Origin: Terriglobales bacterium
Lineage (GTDB): Bacteria > Acidobacteriota > Terriglobia > Terriglobales > SCQP01
Direction of reading: 5' to 3'
NCBI GenBank assembly: GCA_025451775.1
Contig: JANWJU010000039.1
Location: forward strand, 1-36,187
Length of the DNA: 36,187 nucleotides
The translations under genes were made by a program, and so were the position numbers. Under the pieces are notes generated by a model. That model was not told where the DNA came from. It searched no databases and was given only the letters and a program-made list of their open reading frames with translations. Below, in pieces: positions 8,612-15,747 of the stretch (positions are counted from its first letter, which is position 1; the number at the start of each line of letters is the position of its first letter).

Positions 8612-8818
8612 ATGGCGGACTCGGGAGACACGCTGGATGTGATCGTCGAGCGCATGCTCGACCAGTTTGAAGCGTCGGATGCAGGATGCACCGAGGAAGA
8701 AAAAATACGGCGGCACCACAGCTTCATGGCTGCTGCCGGACAGATTGCTTCGCGGCACGAAAGTCGTCCAAAAGTTTCTGAAACTCGGCGGAGCCGGACC
8801 GCAGCCCACGCGCGATAA
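8612..8818 (+). CDS. Possible small protein (69 aa)
   Basis: Not recognised. The ORF begins MADSGDTLDVIVERMLDQFE, has an acidic N-terminal half with GC-rich third positions, and changes to a basic, less coding-like tail after about residue 48, where it is antisense to the minus-strand ORF 8724-8897. No convincing ribosome binding site precedes the ATG. The size and the helix-then-basic layout resemble small antitoxin-like or phage-derived proteins, but that is only an impression. Confidence 0.3.
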   Translation: MADSGDTLDVIVERMLDQFEASDAGCTEEEKIRRHHSFMAAAGQIASRHESRPKVSETRRSRTAAHAR

Positions 8819-8897
8819 TCACCGTCTTAAACTGCTCCTCGGTCAGGCTCAAAATATGATCGAGCAGAAACTTGCGTTCAGTACGCCTCCGCGTCAC
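8724..8897 (-). CDS. Possible small helical protein or gene remnant (57 aa)
   Basis: Not recognised. From a GTG at 8895-8897 the frame encodes a helical, charged product containing ERKFLLDHILSLTEEQFKTV and FQKLLDDFRAAKQ. Codon use looks coding, with G/C in most third positions. The frame is open upstream to a stop near 8931 (VAKKFRADGDAV), and the adjacent frame is open further upstream, so this may be the 3' part of a frameshifted gene. It overlaps the plus-strand ORF 8612-8818 tail to tail by 95 bp; at most one is likely real in the overlap. Confidence 0.35.
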   Translation of the reverse strand: MTRRRTERKFLLDHILSLTEEQFKTVIIARGLRSGSAEFQKLLDDFRAAKQSVRQQP

Positions 8898-8999
8898 CGC
8901 ATCGCCGTCCGCGCGAAATTTCTTCGCGACCTACGTCCTTGATCACACGTTCTCTCGCATGTTTGGGGGCCTCACCTTCCACGTCGGCTAGTATAGCGG

Positions 9000-9407
9000 C
9001 TATCTGCCCGTGGCTTCGTCCATGGCCAAATTGGCGAGGCGATCGGCCTCGCGGTTGGCTTCGCGGTAGACGTGCTCGATGGTGAAGCTGGCCAAGCTGC
9101 CGGCCAAGCGGCGGGCCTCGTCGTACAAGGGGCGCAGGTTGGCGCTCTTGACCGCATACCGGCCCTGCATTTGCCGCACCAGAAGCTGGGAGTCGGCGTA
9201 AACCAGCACGCGCTCGGCCCGGCGTTCGAGGGCGTCGCGCAAGGCCGCGATCAGGCCGGAGTACTCGGCGTAGTTGTTGGTTTGAATCCCAACCGAAGCG
9301 TACAGCGAACCCAGCGGGTCGCCCTCCGGGGTGGTAATGGCCACACCATAGCCGGCCGGTCCGGGGTTGCCGCGCGAACCGCCGTCCACGCGGTAGACAA
9401 TCGTCAC
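9000..9407 (-). CDS. rnhA: Ribonuclease HI family protein
   Basis: Endonuclease that cleaves RNA in RNA-DNA hybrids. The 135-aa protein starts at a GTG (9405-9407), giving MTIVYRVDGGSRGNPGPAGYG, the classical RNase HI opening. The catalytic carboxylates are Asp8, Glu48 (NNYAEYSGL), Asp72 (VYADSQLLV) and Asp122 (REANREADRLAN). It lacks the basic protrusion of the E. coli enzyme, like the short RNase HI proteins of many Gram-positive bacteria, archaea and acidobacteria. Repeat A1 lies immediately upstream and separates it from the zinc-ribbon gene. Confidence 0.93.
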   Translation of the reverse strand: MTIVYRVDGGSRGNPGPAGYGVAITTPEGDPLGSLYASVGIQTNNYAEYSGLIAALRDALERRAERVLVYADSQLLVRQMQGRYAVKSANLRPLYDEARRLAGSLASFTIEHVYREANREADRLANLAMDEATGR

Positions 9408-9426
9408 GGTTGATGGGCGCGGGCCC

Positions 9427-9500
9427 CAGCGCGGCTTCGCCGTGCGTCCCGCTTATGCTGGCCTCGGCTTGGGGACGCCATCGCCCCGAGCCGGGACCAG
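9427..9500. repeat. Interspersed repeat family A, copy 1
   Basis: Shares a layout and much sequence with 18709-18781: CAGCGCGGC, a short loop, GCCG(T/C)GC, then CCCGCTTATGCT and CGGCTTGGGG. Each half can fold. GCGCGGC pairs with GCCGTGC around TTC, and CGGCTTGGGG (9465-9474) pairs with CCCCGAGCCG (9484-9493) with one G-U. It lies upstream of rnhA. The unit was recognised only by comparison within this window. Confidence 0.65.
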
Positions 9501-9531
9501 CATCGCGATTGAATATCGTCACCTTTGAAGA

Positions 9532-10257
9532 TCATTGCGAGCTGGGAACCTGGTCGGTTTCCAGGTAGAGGATGCGGCCGCAACTTTCACAGACGAACAG
9601 CCGCTCCGGATCACCTGACATCTCCTGCAGAAACTGCGGACGCTGCCGCACCCGGCACCCGGAACACGCCTCGCGGTCGATGGCGGCCAGCGCCTGGCCG
9701 CGCATGCGCAGCACGCGGTCGAAGCGCCGCAGCCACATCTCGTCGGCCTGGCTGCGGAGTTTTTGGCGATTGGCCGCCAACTTCTCCCGTTCGGTGCGCT
9801 TGACGCCGGTACTGTCCTTCAGCGCCCCAGCCTCGGCAGCCACCTCAGCCCGTTGCGCCGCCAGCGCCCCTTCCGCCTCCTTGACCTGACGGCCAAGCGC
9901 GTCGGCGCTCTCCATGATCTCCAACAAGCGCTCCTCGTGCTTGGCGATCTGCGCCTCGGCAAAAGCGATCTCGTCGAGCAGAGCGCGGTACTCCTGGTTG
10001 GTCTTCACATCGCCGGAGTGGGCGCGGATCTTGTCCACCTTGGCCCGGAGCGCCTCGATCTCCCGATCGACTTGGCGGCGTTCGCTTTGGCCGGCAACCT
10101 CGGCCGCTTTCGCCCGTTCCACTGCTTGCTGCGCGTCCTGCAGCCGGCCTTCCACTATCGCCAAGTGCTTGGGCAAGGCTGCAATGTCCACATCCAACTC
10201 CCGCAGCGTTAACTCAAGCGCCTGGATCTCGAGCAAGATCTCAAGGTTTCGATGCAT
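9532..10257 (-). CDS. Coiled-coil protein with C4 zinc ribbon (COG1579-like)
   Basis: 241-aa protein with a long N-terminal coiled coil (about residues 1-185, rich in Glu, Ala, Lys and Arg heptads) and a C-terminal C4 zinc ribbon, CSGCRVRQRP...CESCGRILY. This is the architecture of the COG1579 family, often annotated as a nucleic-acid-binding zinc ribbon protein and often found near RNase H or Nif3-like genes. Biochemical role is not established. It is divergent from the DUF721 gene with 45 bp between the likely starts. It is followed on the same strand by repeat A1 and then rnhA. Confidence 0.85.
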   Translation of the reverse strand: MHRNLEILLEIQALELTLRELDVDIAALPKHLAIVEGRLQDAQQAVERAKAAEVAGQSERRQVDREIEALRAKVDKIRAHSGDVKTNQEYRALLDEIAFAEAQIAKHEERLLEIMESADALGRQVKEAEGALAAQRAEVAAEAGALKDSTGVKRTEREKLAANRQKLRSQADEMWLRRFDRVLRMRGQALAAIDREACSGCRVRQRPQFLQEMSGDPERLFVCESCGRILYLETDQVPSSQ

Positions 10258-10302
10258 TGTGCATTTTCAGGATACCACCTTAGCGATAAGATAAGGCCTG
10301 CG

Positions 10303-10647
10303 ATGCAACCTTTTAGCGACCTGCTGGCCAGCGTGCCGCGCGCGGCGCAGCGTGCCGCGCGTGGCGTGCCGGCATCGGCGCCCGCGCTGGCCCTGGCCTT
10401 GGCCCCCGCATTGGCATGGGCGCTCGCTGCCGGGCCTCCCATCGCCGCCCGCAGCCGCGCCTTGGGCCTGCGCGATGGCGTGCTGCGGGTGGAGCTCGAT
10501 GCAGAGACCGATGCCGCCGACGGCGGCATGGTGCTGCGCCGGCAGATCGAGAGCGTAGCCGCCGAGTTGCGCGCCACCCTCAACACCATGCTCGGCCCGC
10601 AGCAGGTGCAACGCCTGGAATTCAGTGTCTCGACCATCGCCCCTTAA
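10303..10647 (+). CDS. DUF721 family protein (DciA-like)
   Basis: 114-aa protein. The start is set at the ATG at 10303 (MQPFSDLLASV), with AAGG upstream; the longer frame from 10252 overlaps the divergent gene. The C-terminal half carries the DUF721 pattern: ARSRALGLRDGVLRVELDAE, a helix with repeated Leu/Val, then LGPQQVQRLEFSV. DciA, the best studied member, loads the replicative helicase in bacteria lacking DnaC. Whether this short protein does so is inference. The middle contains an unusual Ala/Pro/Leu-rich stretch (about residues 15-50) that could be hydrophobic. The stop is 6 bp before gatC. Confidence 0.75.
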   Translation: MQPFSDLLASVPRAAQRAARGVPASAPALALALAPALAWALAAGPPIAARSRALGLRDGVLRVELDAETDAADGGMVLRRQIESVAAELRATLNTMLGPQQVQRLEFSVSTIAP

Positions 10648-10653
10648 TCCCCT

Positions 10654-10941
10654 ATGCCCGACATCAACATCAACGATATCGCCGCCCTGGCGCACCTGGA
10701 CTTGACCGCGGAAGAAGCCACCGGCCTGCAGCGCGACCTCGAGGCCATCCTCGGCTACGTGGCCCGGCTCAGCCAGATCCCGACCGAGGGCGTAACCCCC
10801 ATGTCCCAGCCGCTCGCCCCCGACGCCCCGCTGCGCGAGGACCACACCCGCGTCTGGTTCACGCCAGCGCAGGCGTTGGCCAACGCTCCGGCCGCCCGCG
10901 ACGGCATGTTTGAAGTCCCCAAGATTATTGACCGCGGCTGA
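10654..10941 (+). CDS. gatC: Asp/Glu-tRNA(Asn/Gln) amidotransferase subunit C
   Basis: Small subunit of the GatCAB complex that turns Asp-tRNA(Asn) or Glu-tRNA(Gln) into the amidated forms. The 95-aa product [20 protein letters not shown] shows the family features: an N-terminal helix, [19 protein letters not shown], then [10 protein letters not shown] and a C-terminal FEVPKIID. It is 23 bp before gatA. gatB is not in the window, so the complex must be completed from elsewhere in the genome. Confidence 0.96.
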   Translation: MPDININDIAALAHLDLTAEEATGLQRDLEAILGYVARLSQIPTEGVTPMSQPLAPDAPLREDHTRVWFTPAQALANAPAARDGMFEVPKIIDRG

Positions 10942-10964
10942 GCTCCCGGCCGAAGCGCACTCGC

Positions 10965-12404
10965 ATGCCTATCCCCACGCCCTCCGTCGAATTGATCCGC
11001 ACCCAGATCGCCGAACGCCAGACCACGGCCACGGCGGTGGCCGAGCAGCACTTCGCGGCGATCGCTGCCGATGACGCCACCGCGTTGCCGCTGCACGCCT
11101 ACCTCACGCTGAGCCGCGAACGCGCGCTGCAACAGGCCGCCCGCATCGACGCGCTCGCCGACCGCGGCGACCCGCTGCCGCCGCTCGCCGGCCTGCCGGT
11201 GGGCATCAAGGACGTGCTCTCGACCGCGGGCATACGCACTACCTGCGCCTCGCGGGTGCTGGAAAACTACGTCCCCGCCTACGACGCCACCGCGGTGGCG
11301 CGGCTGGAGGCTGCCGGGGCGGTGATCTTGGGCAAACTCAACTGCGACGAGTTCGCCATGGGCTCGACCACGGAGAACTCCGCCTACGGCGTCACCCGCA
11401 ACCCGCGCGACCGCAGCCGCGTCCCCGGCGGCTCCAGCGGGGGCTCGGGGGCGGCGGTGGGCGGCGGGCTCTGCGTGGCGGCGCTGGGCACCGACACCGG
11501 CGGCAGTATCCGGCAACCCGCCGCATTCTGCGGCGTCGTGGGCTTATTGCCCACCTACGGCCGCGTCTCCCGTTTCGGCTTGGCCGCCTTCGCCTCCTCC
11601 CTCGACCACGTGGGCCCGCTGGCGCACTCCGCCAAGGATTGTGCCTACCTGCTGCAAGCCATGGCCGGCCACGATCCCTTGGACGCCACCTCCGCTCTGG
11701 CCCCGGTCGGCAACTATGTGGGCGGGCTCGGCGCGTCGATCCGCGGCTTGAAGATCGGCGTGCCGAGGGAAGTGTTCGGGGCAGGCCTCGATGCCGAGGT
11801 CGAGGCGCGCACCCGTGAGTCGATCGCGGCGCTGCGCGGCGCCGGCTGCGAGATCGTGGACATCAGCCTCCCCAACCACGACGCCGCCATCGCCGTCTAC
11901 TACGTCATCGCCACCGCCGAGGCCAGCTCCAACCTGGCGCGCTACGACGGCGTGCGGTATGGCCGCCGCGCCCCCGCCGCTTCGCTCGCCAACATGTATC
12001 GGCAGACGCGGGATCAGGGCTTTGGCGCCGAGGTCAAGCGCCGCATTCTGCTCGGCACCTACGTCCTCAGCGCCGGCTACTACGACGCCTACTACCGCAA
12101 GGCGCAGCAGGTGCGCGCGCTGGTGGCGGGCGATTACCAGCGCGCCTTCGGCGGGGTCGACCTCATCGCCACGCCGACCACACCAACGCCGGCGTTCAAG
12201 CTGGGCGAGAAGGCCGACCCGCTGGAACTCTACATGGCCGACGCCTTCACCGTTCCCGCCTCGCTGGCCGGCATCCCGGCGATTTCCGTGCCCTGCGGCG
12301 CAGCCCACGGCTTGCCTGTCGGCCTGCAGCTCATTGCCCCGGCGTTTGAGGAAGAACGCCTGCTGCGCGCCGCCCACCATCTCGAATTGCTGCGCCTGGC
12401 CTAA
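10965..12404 (+). CDS. gatA: Asp/Glu-tRNA(Asn/Gln) amidotransferase subunit A
   Basis: Amidase-signature subunit that hydrolyses glutamine and supplies ammonia to GatB. The 479-aa product has the catalytic Ser-cisSer-Lys triad: Lys82 in GLPVGIKDV, Ser157 in [10 protein letters not shown] and Ser181 in [36 protein letters not shown] and [17 protein letters not shown] are GatA-specific features. Full length for the family. It follows gatC with 23 bp and is probably co-transcribed with it and the DUF721 gene. It converges on arsR with a 12-bp gap and no terminator stem visible between them. Confidence 0.97.
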   Translation: MPIPTPSVELIRTQIAERQTTATAVAEQHFAAIAADDATALPLHAYLTLSRERALQQAARIDALADRGDPLPPLAGLPVGIKDVLSTAGIRTTCASRVLENYVPAYDATAVARLEAAGAVILGKLNCDEFAMGSTTENSAYGVTRNPRDRSRVPGGSSGGSGAAVGGGLCVAALGTDTGGSIRQPAAFCGVVGLLPTYGRVSRFGLAAFASSLDHVGPLAHSAKDCAYLLQAMAGHDPLDATSALAPVGNYVGGLGASIRGLKIGVPREVFGAGLDAEVEARTRESIAALRGAGCEIVDISLPNHDAAIAVYYVIATAEASSNLARYDGVRYGRRAPAASLANMYRQTRDQGFGAEVKRRILLGTYVLSAGYYDAYYRKAQQVRALVAGDYQRAFGGVDLIATPTTPTPAFKLGEKADPLELYMADAFTVPASLAGIPAISVPCGAAHGLPVGLQLIAPAFEEERLLRAAHHLELLRLA

Positions 12405-12416
12405 GCCACGGCCCGG

Positions 12417-12869
12417 TTAACCGGCATCGCCCCGGTGGACAATCTCACCCCGGGGCGCGGCCACCGAAGTGAATGATTCGACGGGAATCGGCAACGGTGC
12501 TCTATCGAGTACCGGGAGCTTCCGGGGAGCACAGCACGCTTTGTTCAATCTCGATAGGTCCGCCTGCATGCTCTTGTCTTCACCGAGGAGGCACAGCACA
12601 TCGCTGAGGATTCGTGCTGCCCCAGGGCGCTTCGGCACGACGATTTTGTAGTGTATCCATTTCCCGTCGCGGCGGGCGGCGACAATGCCGGCGCGCCGAA
12701 GATAGGCAAGATGGCGTGAAATCTTGGGTTGGCTCTGCCCAAGGATCTCCACGAAATAGCAAACGCACACTTCTTTGCCGTTCATCAGGTTGAGCAGCCT
12801 GAGACGGGTGCGATCGGCGAGCGCGGCAAACAGCAGAGCCATGTCGCCGTGCTTCGGGGAAAGACTCAC
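12417..12869 (-). CDS. arsR: ArsR-family metalloregulator
   Basis: Winged-helix repressor that leaves DNA when it binds arsenite or a similar metalloid. The 150-aa protein has the ArsR fold: ALLFAALADRTRLRLLNLM, then KEVCVCYFVEILGQSQPKISRHLAYLRRAGIVAARRDGKW. The CVC at residues 35-37, at the start of the recognition region, is the classical arsenite-binding motif. A further Cys-Cys pair lies near residues 112-113 in a tail longer than most ArsR proteins. It is divergent from arsC, with a sigma70-type promoter between them, so it probably controls arsC and itself. Confidence 0.93.
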   Translation of the reverse strand: MSLSPKHGDMALLFAALADRTRLRLLNLMNGKEVCVCYFVEILGQSQPKISRHLAYLRRAGIVAARRDGKWIHYKIVVPKRPGAARILSDVLCLLGEDKSMQADLSRLNKACCAPRKLPVLDRAPLPIPVESFTSVAAPRGEIVHRGDAG

Positions 12870-12887
12870 GTTCCCATTATCGGCGTC

Positions 12888-12917
12888 TTGACAGATGCGT
12901 CCAGAGGAGAATATATT
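12888..12917 (+). promoter_or_regulatory. Promoter for the arsC transcript
   Basis: TTGACA at 12888-12893 is a perfect -35. TATATT lies 18 bp downstream at 12912-12917 (or ATATAT with 17 bp). The pair points toward arsC. The AT-rich palindromes GAATATATTC and GTATAC at and just after the -10 are placed where ArsR commonly binds. Operator identity is inferred. Confidence 0.7.
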
Positions 12918-12943
12918 CGCCTTAACGTATACATGGAGACGTC

Positions 12944-13009
12944 ATGGAGTCGGCCATCACCGTTCAGGAACAGATAAAAGGGAAGGTGGCCGTTCGTGGT
13001 GCGGGCTTC
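12944..13009 (+). pseudogene. Leader ORF, possible truncated ars gene
   Basis: An ATG at 12944 with GGAG 7 bp upstream begins MESAITVQEQIKGKVAV, after which the frame enters repeat B1 and looks non-coding. The start resembles the helical N-terminus of arsenite methyltransferases (a V..VKEKYG-type opening), suggesting a 5' remnant whose body was replaced by the repeat. The similarity is short and from memory, so this is tentative. It may instead be a small leader peptide. Confidence 0.25.
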
Positions 13010-13188
13010 GCGGCTCGCCACTTCTCGCTGGGCCGCTCCCGCGATGCTCGCACTGTGAGCATCGCTCGCTTGAGGGCGGGCTTCGACTGGCCGGCACCGC
13101 TGGGGCTGCGCGGGTCGGCGTGGCGGCGCACGAGCGGCACTGCCGCTCGTTGCCCCGCTCTGCTCGTGGCCATCTTCAGGCTGCCTCC
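13010..13188 (+). repeat. Interspersed repeat family B, copy 1 (long form)
   Basis: About 180 bp running from GCGGCTCGCCACTTCTCGC to CTGCCTCC. It contains two strong inverted repeats: GCGATGCTC/GAGCATCGC (13041-13065, 7-bp loop) and ACGAGCGGCA/TGCCGCTCGT around one C (13130-13150). The same sequence order recurs in copies 2 to 5. It sits between the ars promoter and arsC. Confidence 0.85.
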
Positions 13189-13215
13189 ACTCGCAGGAGC
13201 AAAGGAATAAGGATC

Positions 13216-13707
13216 ATGGCCGATCATTACAGCGTTTTGTTCCTCTGCACCGGCAACTCTGCGCGCTCGATCATGGCCGAAGCAATCCTGAACGGCAAAG
13301 GCAATGGGAAGTTCACGGCCTACAGCGCAGGCAGTCAACCGGCCGGGCAGCCGCGGCCTGAAGCACTTCAGCAGATTGAATCAGCGGGACTCTCGACGGC
13401 GGGCCTGCGCAGCAAATCGTGGCACGAGTTCTCGGGTCCGGCAGCGCCGAAGCTCGACTTCGTCTTCACCGTCTGCGACAACGCTGCCAATGAGCAGTGT
13501 CCGTACTGGCCGGGCCAGCCGATGACAGCACACTGGGGCATGGCTGATCCCGCCGCAGTCAAGGGAACTCCGGAAGAAATCGCCCGCGCGTATCGTGATG
13601 CCTTCACTCTGCTCGAGCGCGGAATCGGACAGTTCCTCTCGTTGCCGCCGGCGACGCTCGAACATATGGCGGCCAAGCGCGACATCGCTCAGAGCGGCCG
13701 GCCCTAG
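13216..13707 (+). CDS. arsC: Arsenate reductase, thioredoxin-linked LMW-phosphatase type
   Basis: Reduces arsenate to arsenite in the cytoplasm. The start is set at the ATG at 13216 (MADHYSVLFLCTGNSARSIM), with AAGGA and AAGG upstream; the longer frame reads through repeat B1 and is rejected. The phosphatase loop CX5R is Cys11 to Arg17. A second pair, Cys87 and Cys95 in FTVCDNAANEQCP, matches the redox cysteines of the thioredoxin-coupled ArsC, and HWGMADP supplies the general-acid Asp111. The 163-aa product is a little longer than pI258 ArsC. No arsenite exporter is adjacent, which is unusual for a working ars locus. Confidence 0.92.
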   Translation: MADHYSVLFLCTGNSARSIMAEAILNGKGNGKFTAYSAGSQPAGQPRPEALQQIESAGLSTAGLRSKSWHEFSGPAAPKLDFVFTVCDNAANEQCPYWPGQPMTAHWGMADPAAVKGTPEEIARAYRDAFTLLERGIGQFLSLPPATLEHMAAKRDIAQSGRP

Positions 13708-13713
13708 AAGGCA

Positions 13714-13924
13714 GTGGCTCGCCACTTCTCGCTGGGTCGCTCCCGCGATCCTCGCACTGTGAGCATCGCTCGCTTGAGGGCGGGCTTCGACTGGCCGACA
13801 CCGCTGGGGATGCGCGGGTCGGCGTGGCCGACACCGCTGGGGATGCGCGGGTCGGCGTGGCGGCGCACGAGCGGCACTGCCGCTCGTTGCCCCGCTCTGC
13901 TCGTGGCATCTCCAAGCTGCCTCC
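13714..13924 (+). repeat. Interspersed repeat family B, copy 2 (longest form)
   Basis: It begins GTGGCTCGCCACTTCTCGC 7 bp after the arsC stop and ends CTGCCTCC. The same modules as copy 1 are present, including the ACGAGCGGCA/TGCCGCTCGT palindrome (13867-13887). It differs by an internal 33-bp unit that is exactly duplicated (13794-13826 and 13827-13859). It lies between the convergent arsC and sortase genes. Confidence 0.85.
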
Positions 13925-13995
13925 AAAGGAGCGCGCGCATCTCCGCTCCCGTACGGGCCCGGCTCCGGAACACGCCCAAGAGCGTCGCGAAGCTC

Positions 13996-14637
13996 TTACC
14001 GAGGGGATGAACGCTCCGCCCGCACGATAAACCGCCGCGGCGCCGGCCCGATGAAATAAAACGGGTAACACGTCACCAGCGTCAAGGTGTCGCTGGCGGT
14101 TGCATCCAATACCGCGACATCATCGGGATCGACGATGCTGGTGGTCTGGACACGGTAGTCGAAGGATGCCTGCGCGGTTTGGAGCGTGATCAGGTCCCCG
14201 GGCTGGATGTTTCGCAGAGAACGAAAGAAGGTGTCGCGGTGACCGGCAAGCACGGTGTTGCCTGGTTGGCCCAGCAGCGCGCTGCGGGGCACATGCCCGA
14301 CGGCTCGCCGCAACGTTTCCGCCCCGACGCCTTCGAGAACGATAGCGGACAAATGCAAAGCGGGAATCTGGATGCGGCCCAACCCTTCGCCTGGCACGAG
14401 CGAAGCTGGAATGATGCGATCCGTGATGCGATCGCGTTCGAGCCGCACTGGAATGGATTGGCTCTTCGCTTGCGAGCGCGCGGCGGCGGCGCGCACTCGG
14501 TCGAATTCGCGATTGCTGGCGCGCTGGAACAGCGCCGACTCCAAATAGAAAAACCCCACGGCGAGCAACACCAGCACGCTGGCGGCCGTGGCGACGCGCC
14601 CGACCCAAGTCAGAACGGCAGTGCGCGAGAAGGGCAT
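13996..14637 (-). CDS. Class D-like sortase
   Basis: Membrane-anchored transpeptidase that cleaves an LPXT(G/A)-type sorting signal. The 213-aa protein has one N-terminal membrane segment (VATAASVLVLLAVGFFYLES, about residues 15-34) and a sortase beta-barrel. Active-site residues are visible: His133 in TVLAGHRDTFFRSL, Cys190 in TLTLVTCYPF, and Arg201/202 in GPAPRRFIV. The CYPF and GPAPRRF context is typical of class D enzymes in Gram-negative and acidobacterial genomes. The LPKTA substrate gene lies 99 bp upstream on the same strand, so the pair probably forms one transcript. Confidence 0.92.
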   Translation of the reverse strand: MPFSRTAVLTWVGRVATAASVLVLLAVGFFYLESALFQRASNREFDRVRAAAARSQAKSQSIPVRLERDRITDRIIPASLVPGEGLGRIQIPALHLSAIVLEGVGAETLRRAVGHVPRSALLGQPGNTVLAGHRDTFFRSLRNIQPGDLITLQTAQASFDYRVQTTSIVDPDDVAVLDATASDTLTLVTCYPFYFIGPAPRRFIVRAERSSPR

Positions 14638-14736
14638 AAGACTCCGAGAACACCGGCGGCGTGGAATCCCTGCCGGTCACACTTCAAACGAGCCTCACCC
14701 GCGCGGCCGTGCCGCGCCGGGTGAGGCGTTGGCGGC

Positions 14737-15438
14737 CTACGCGGACCTCTTGACCAGCACAAGCATGCTCACGCCCACTCCCAGCAGGAGCAAGCCCAAG
14801 GCGCCGAAAAGCGGCAATTCACCGGCTGTTTTGGGCAGGCTGGGGGGCGTGGCATCGGCGACCTGCGTGGAAGGGCTCACGGCCACGACCTCCGTCGCCG
14901 GAACCTCCTCACCGGTCGGCTCGACCGCCACAATCGGCGCCTCCTTCAATGCCGCCAGACCCGCCTCGGATGACTCCGTGAGGTTGGAGGCCAATTCCGT
15001 GGGCATCGCCAACACCGGAGCCTTGTTGAGCTTGGCGAGCGCCAGGGCGTCCGATTTTGGATACACGAATTCCTGGCCATATTGATCGCCGGGATAGAAC
15101 CACGCGTGCAGGGCCACCGGGGTATCCACCGGCCGCTCCTCAAAAGTGATCACGGTTTTATCCGTGGGCACCAGCCGGTAGTTGTTGATCGCCAGAATGG
15201 TGGCGAACACATGGGTTTCGTCGGCGTTGAAGATCCGAACGATATTGCGGTCGGCCATCGAATCCACCAACACGAACACGTAGGTGCCCGCGGGCAAAAT
15301 CATGCCCGGAACTTCGACGGGCTGGCTAAAAGTTAGCGTCGTCTTCTTGTTCCATTGGTCCGCCCGAGCCTTCGGAAGGAACAGGACGCCAGATACCGCT
15401 AAGCAAAACACAGCAACAAGCAATTTGCGCATCGACAT
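14737..15438 (-). CDS. Exported protein with LPKTA sorting signal, likely sortase substrate
   Basis: The start is taken at the ATG at 15436-15438 (MSMRKLLVAVFCLAVSGVLF), because the GAGGAG ribosome site ends about 6 bases before it; upstream ATGs overlap or abut that site. A signal peptide covers roughly residues 1-26. The folded part (about 27-150) contains LTFSQPVEVPGMILPAGTYVF and VFATILAINNY, a pattern seen in small acidobacterial surface proteins of unknown function. A Pro/Val/Glu-rich linker follows. The C-terminus is a full sorting signal: LPKTA (201-205), a hydrophobic segment (GALGLLLLGVGVSMLVLV) and a basic KRSA end. With the next gene being a sortase, anchoring is a strong inference; the acceptor in a diderm envelope is unknown. 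Confidence 0.85.
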   Translation of the reverse strand: MSMRKLLVAVFCLAVSGVLFLPKARADQWNKKTTLTFSQPVEVPGMILPAGTYVFVLVDSMADRNIVRIFNADETHVFATILAINNYRLVPTDKTVITFEERPVDTPVALHAWFYPGDQYGQEFVYPKSDALALAKLNKAPVLAMPTELASNLTESSEAGLAALKEAPIVAVEPTGEEVPATEVVAVSPSTQVADATPPSLPKTAGELPLFGALGLLLLGVGVSMLVLVKRSA

Positions 15439-15550
15439 TTCCATCTCCTCTTTTTCTCTTCTCCCACAAATCCCGGCCATTTCACTCGCGAGCCATACGG
15501 CGAGTCCGTCAGCGACGAGTCGTGGGCCATCTGTGGTTTTGAGCTCACCT

Positions 15551-15559
15551 TGTGGATAA
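15551..15559 (-). promoter_or_regulatory. Consensus DnaA box
   Basis: The minus strand reads TTATCCACA, the consensus 9-mer. It is flanked by TCACCTT and AAGGTGA arms that could form a stem with the box in the loop. Only one box was noticed here and there is no dnaA or other origin gene nearby, so it may be a regulatory or chance site rather than part of an origin. Confidence 0.35.
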
Positions 15560-15747
15560 AGATAAGGTGACCGGTGGTAAAAGACTGTCCAATTGTGGGC
15601 AGGCGGCGTCGGCAGCCACGTCGAATCCGCCCTCGGAAAAGGTTGGAGGGCGCCGTGTCAGCGCTCCGCCACGTTGCGTTATTGTGTGCACTTCTGGGCA
15701 GTCGGGCCCTTCGGGACGCGATAACGTTGGGCACGGTGGCCGGGAAG

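Larger units (their letters stand above)
8471..8999. other. 530-bp region without a confident gene
   Basis: Between the rsmI start and the rnhA stop lie only short ORFs. The two best are the convergent, overlapping 8612-8818 (plus) and 8724-8897 (minus), listed separately. A TATACT-like -10 on the minus strand near 8991-8996 could start a transcript just after rnhA. The region is less GC-rich than its surroundings in places (for example 8540-8600), which fits eroded or acquired DNA. Confidence 0.5.
12870..13215. other. ars intergenic region (346 bp)
   Basis: Between divergent arsR and arsC. In order it holds the plus-strand promoter (12888-12917), two small AT-rich palindromes (GAATATATTC and GTATAC) that could be ArsR operator elements, a short leader ORF from 12944, family B repeat copy 1 (13010-13188), and the arsC ribosome binding site. 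The repeat therefore lies inside the arsC leader transcript. Confidence 0.6.

Noticed and set aside
8878-9522. 214-aa minus-strand frame around rnhA
   Set aside because: Overlaps the well-supported RNase HI in another frame and starts inside repeat A1.
12895-13215. Long N-terminal extension of arsC
   Set aside because: It runs through repeat B1. The conserved start MADHYSVLFLCTGNS has its own ribosome site at 13202-13206.
13704-13979. Small proteins predicted inside the family B repeats (both strands)
   Set aside because: The repeats are open in several frames because they lack AT-rich stops. The products differ by frame, have no ribosome sites and cross repeat borders.
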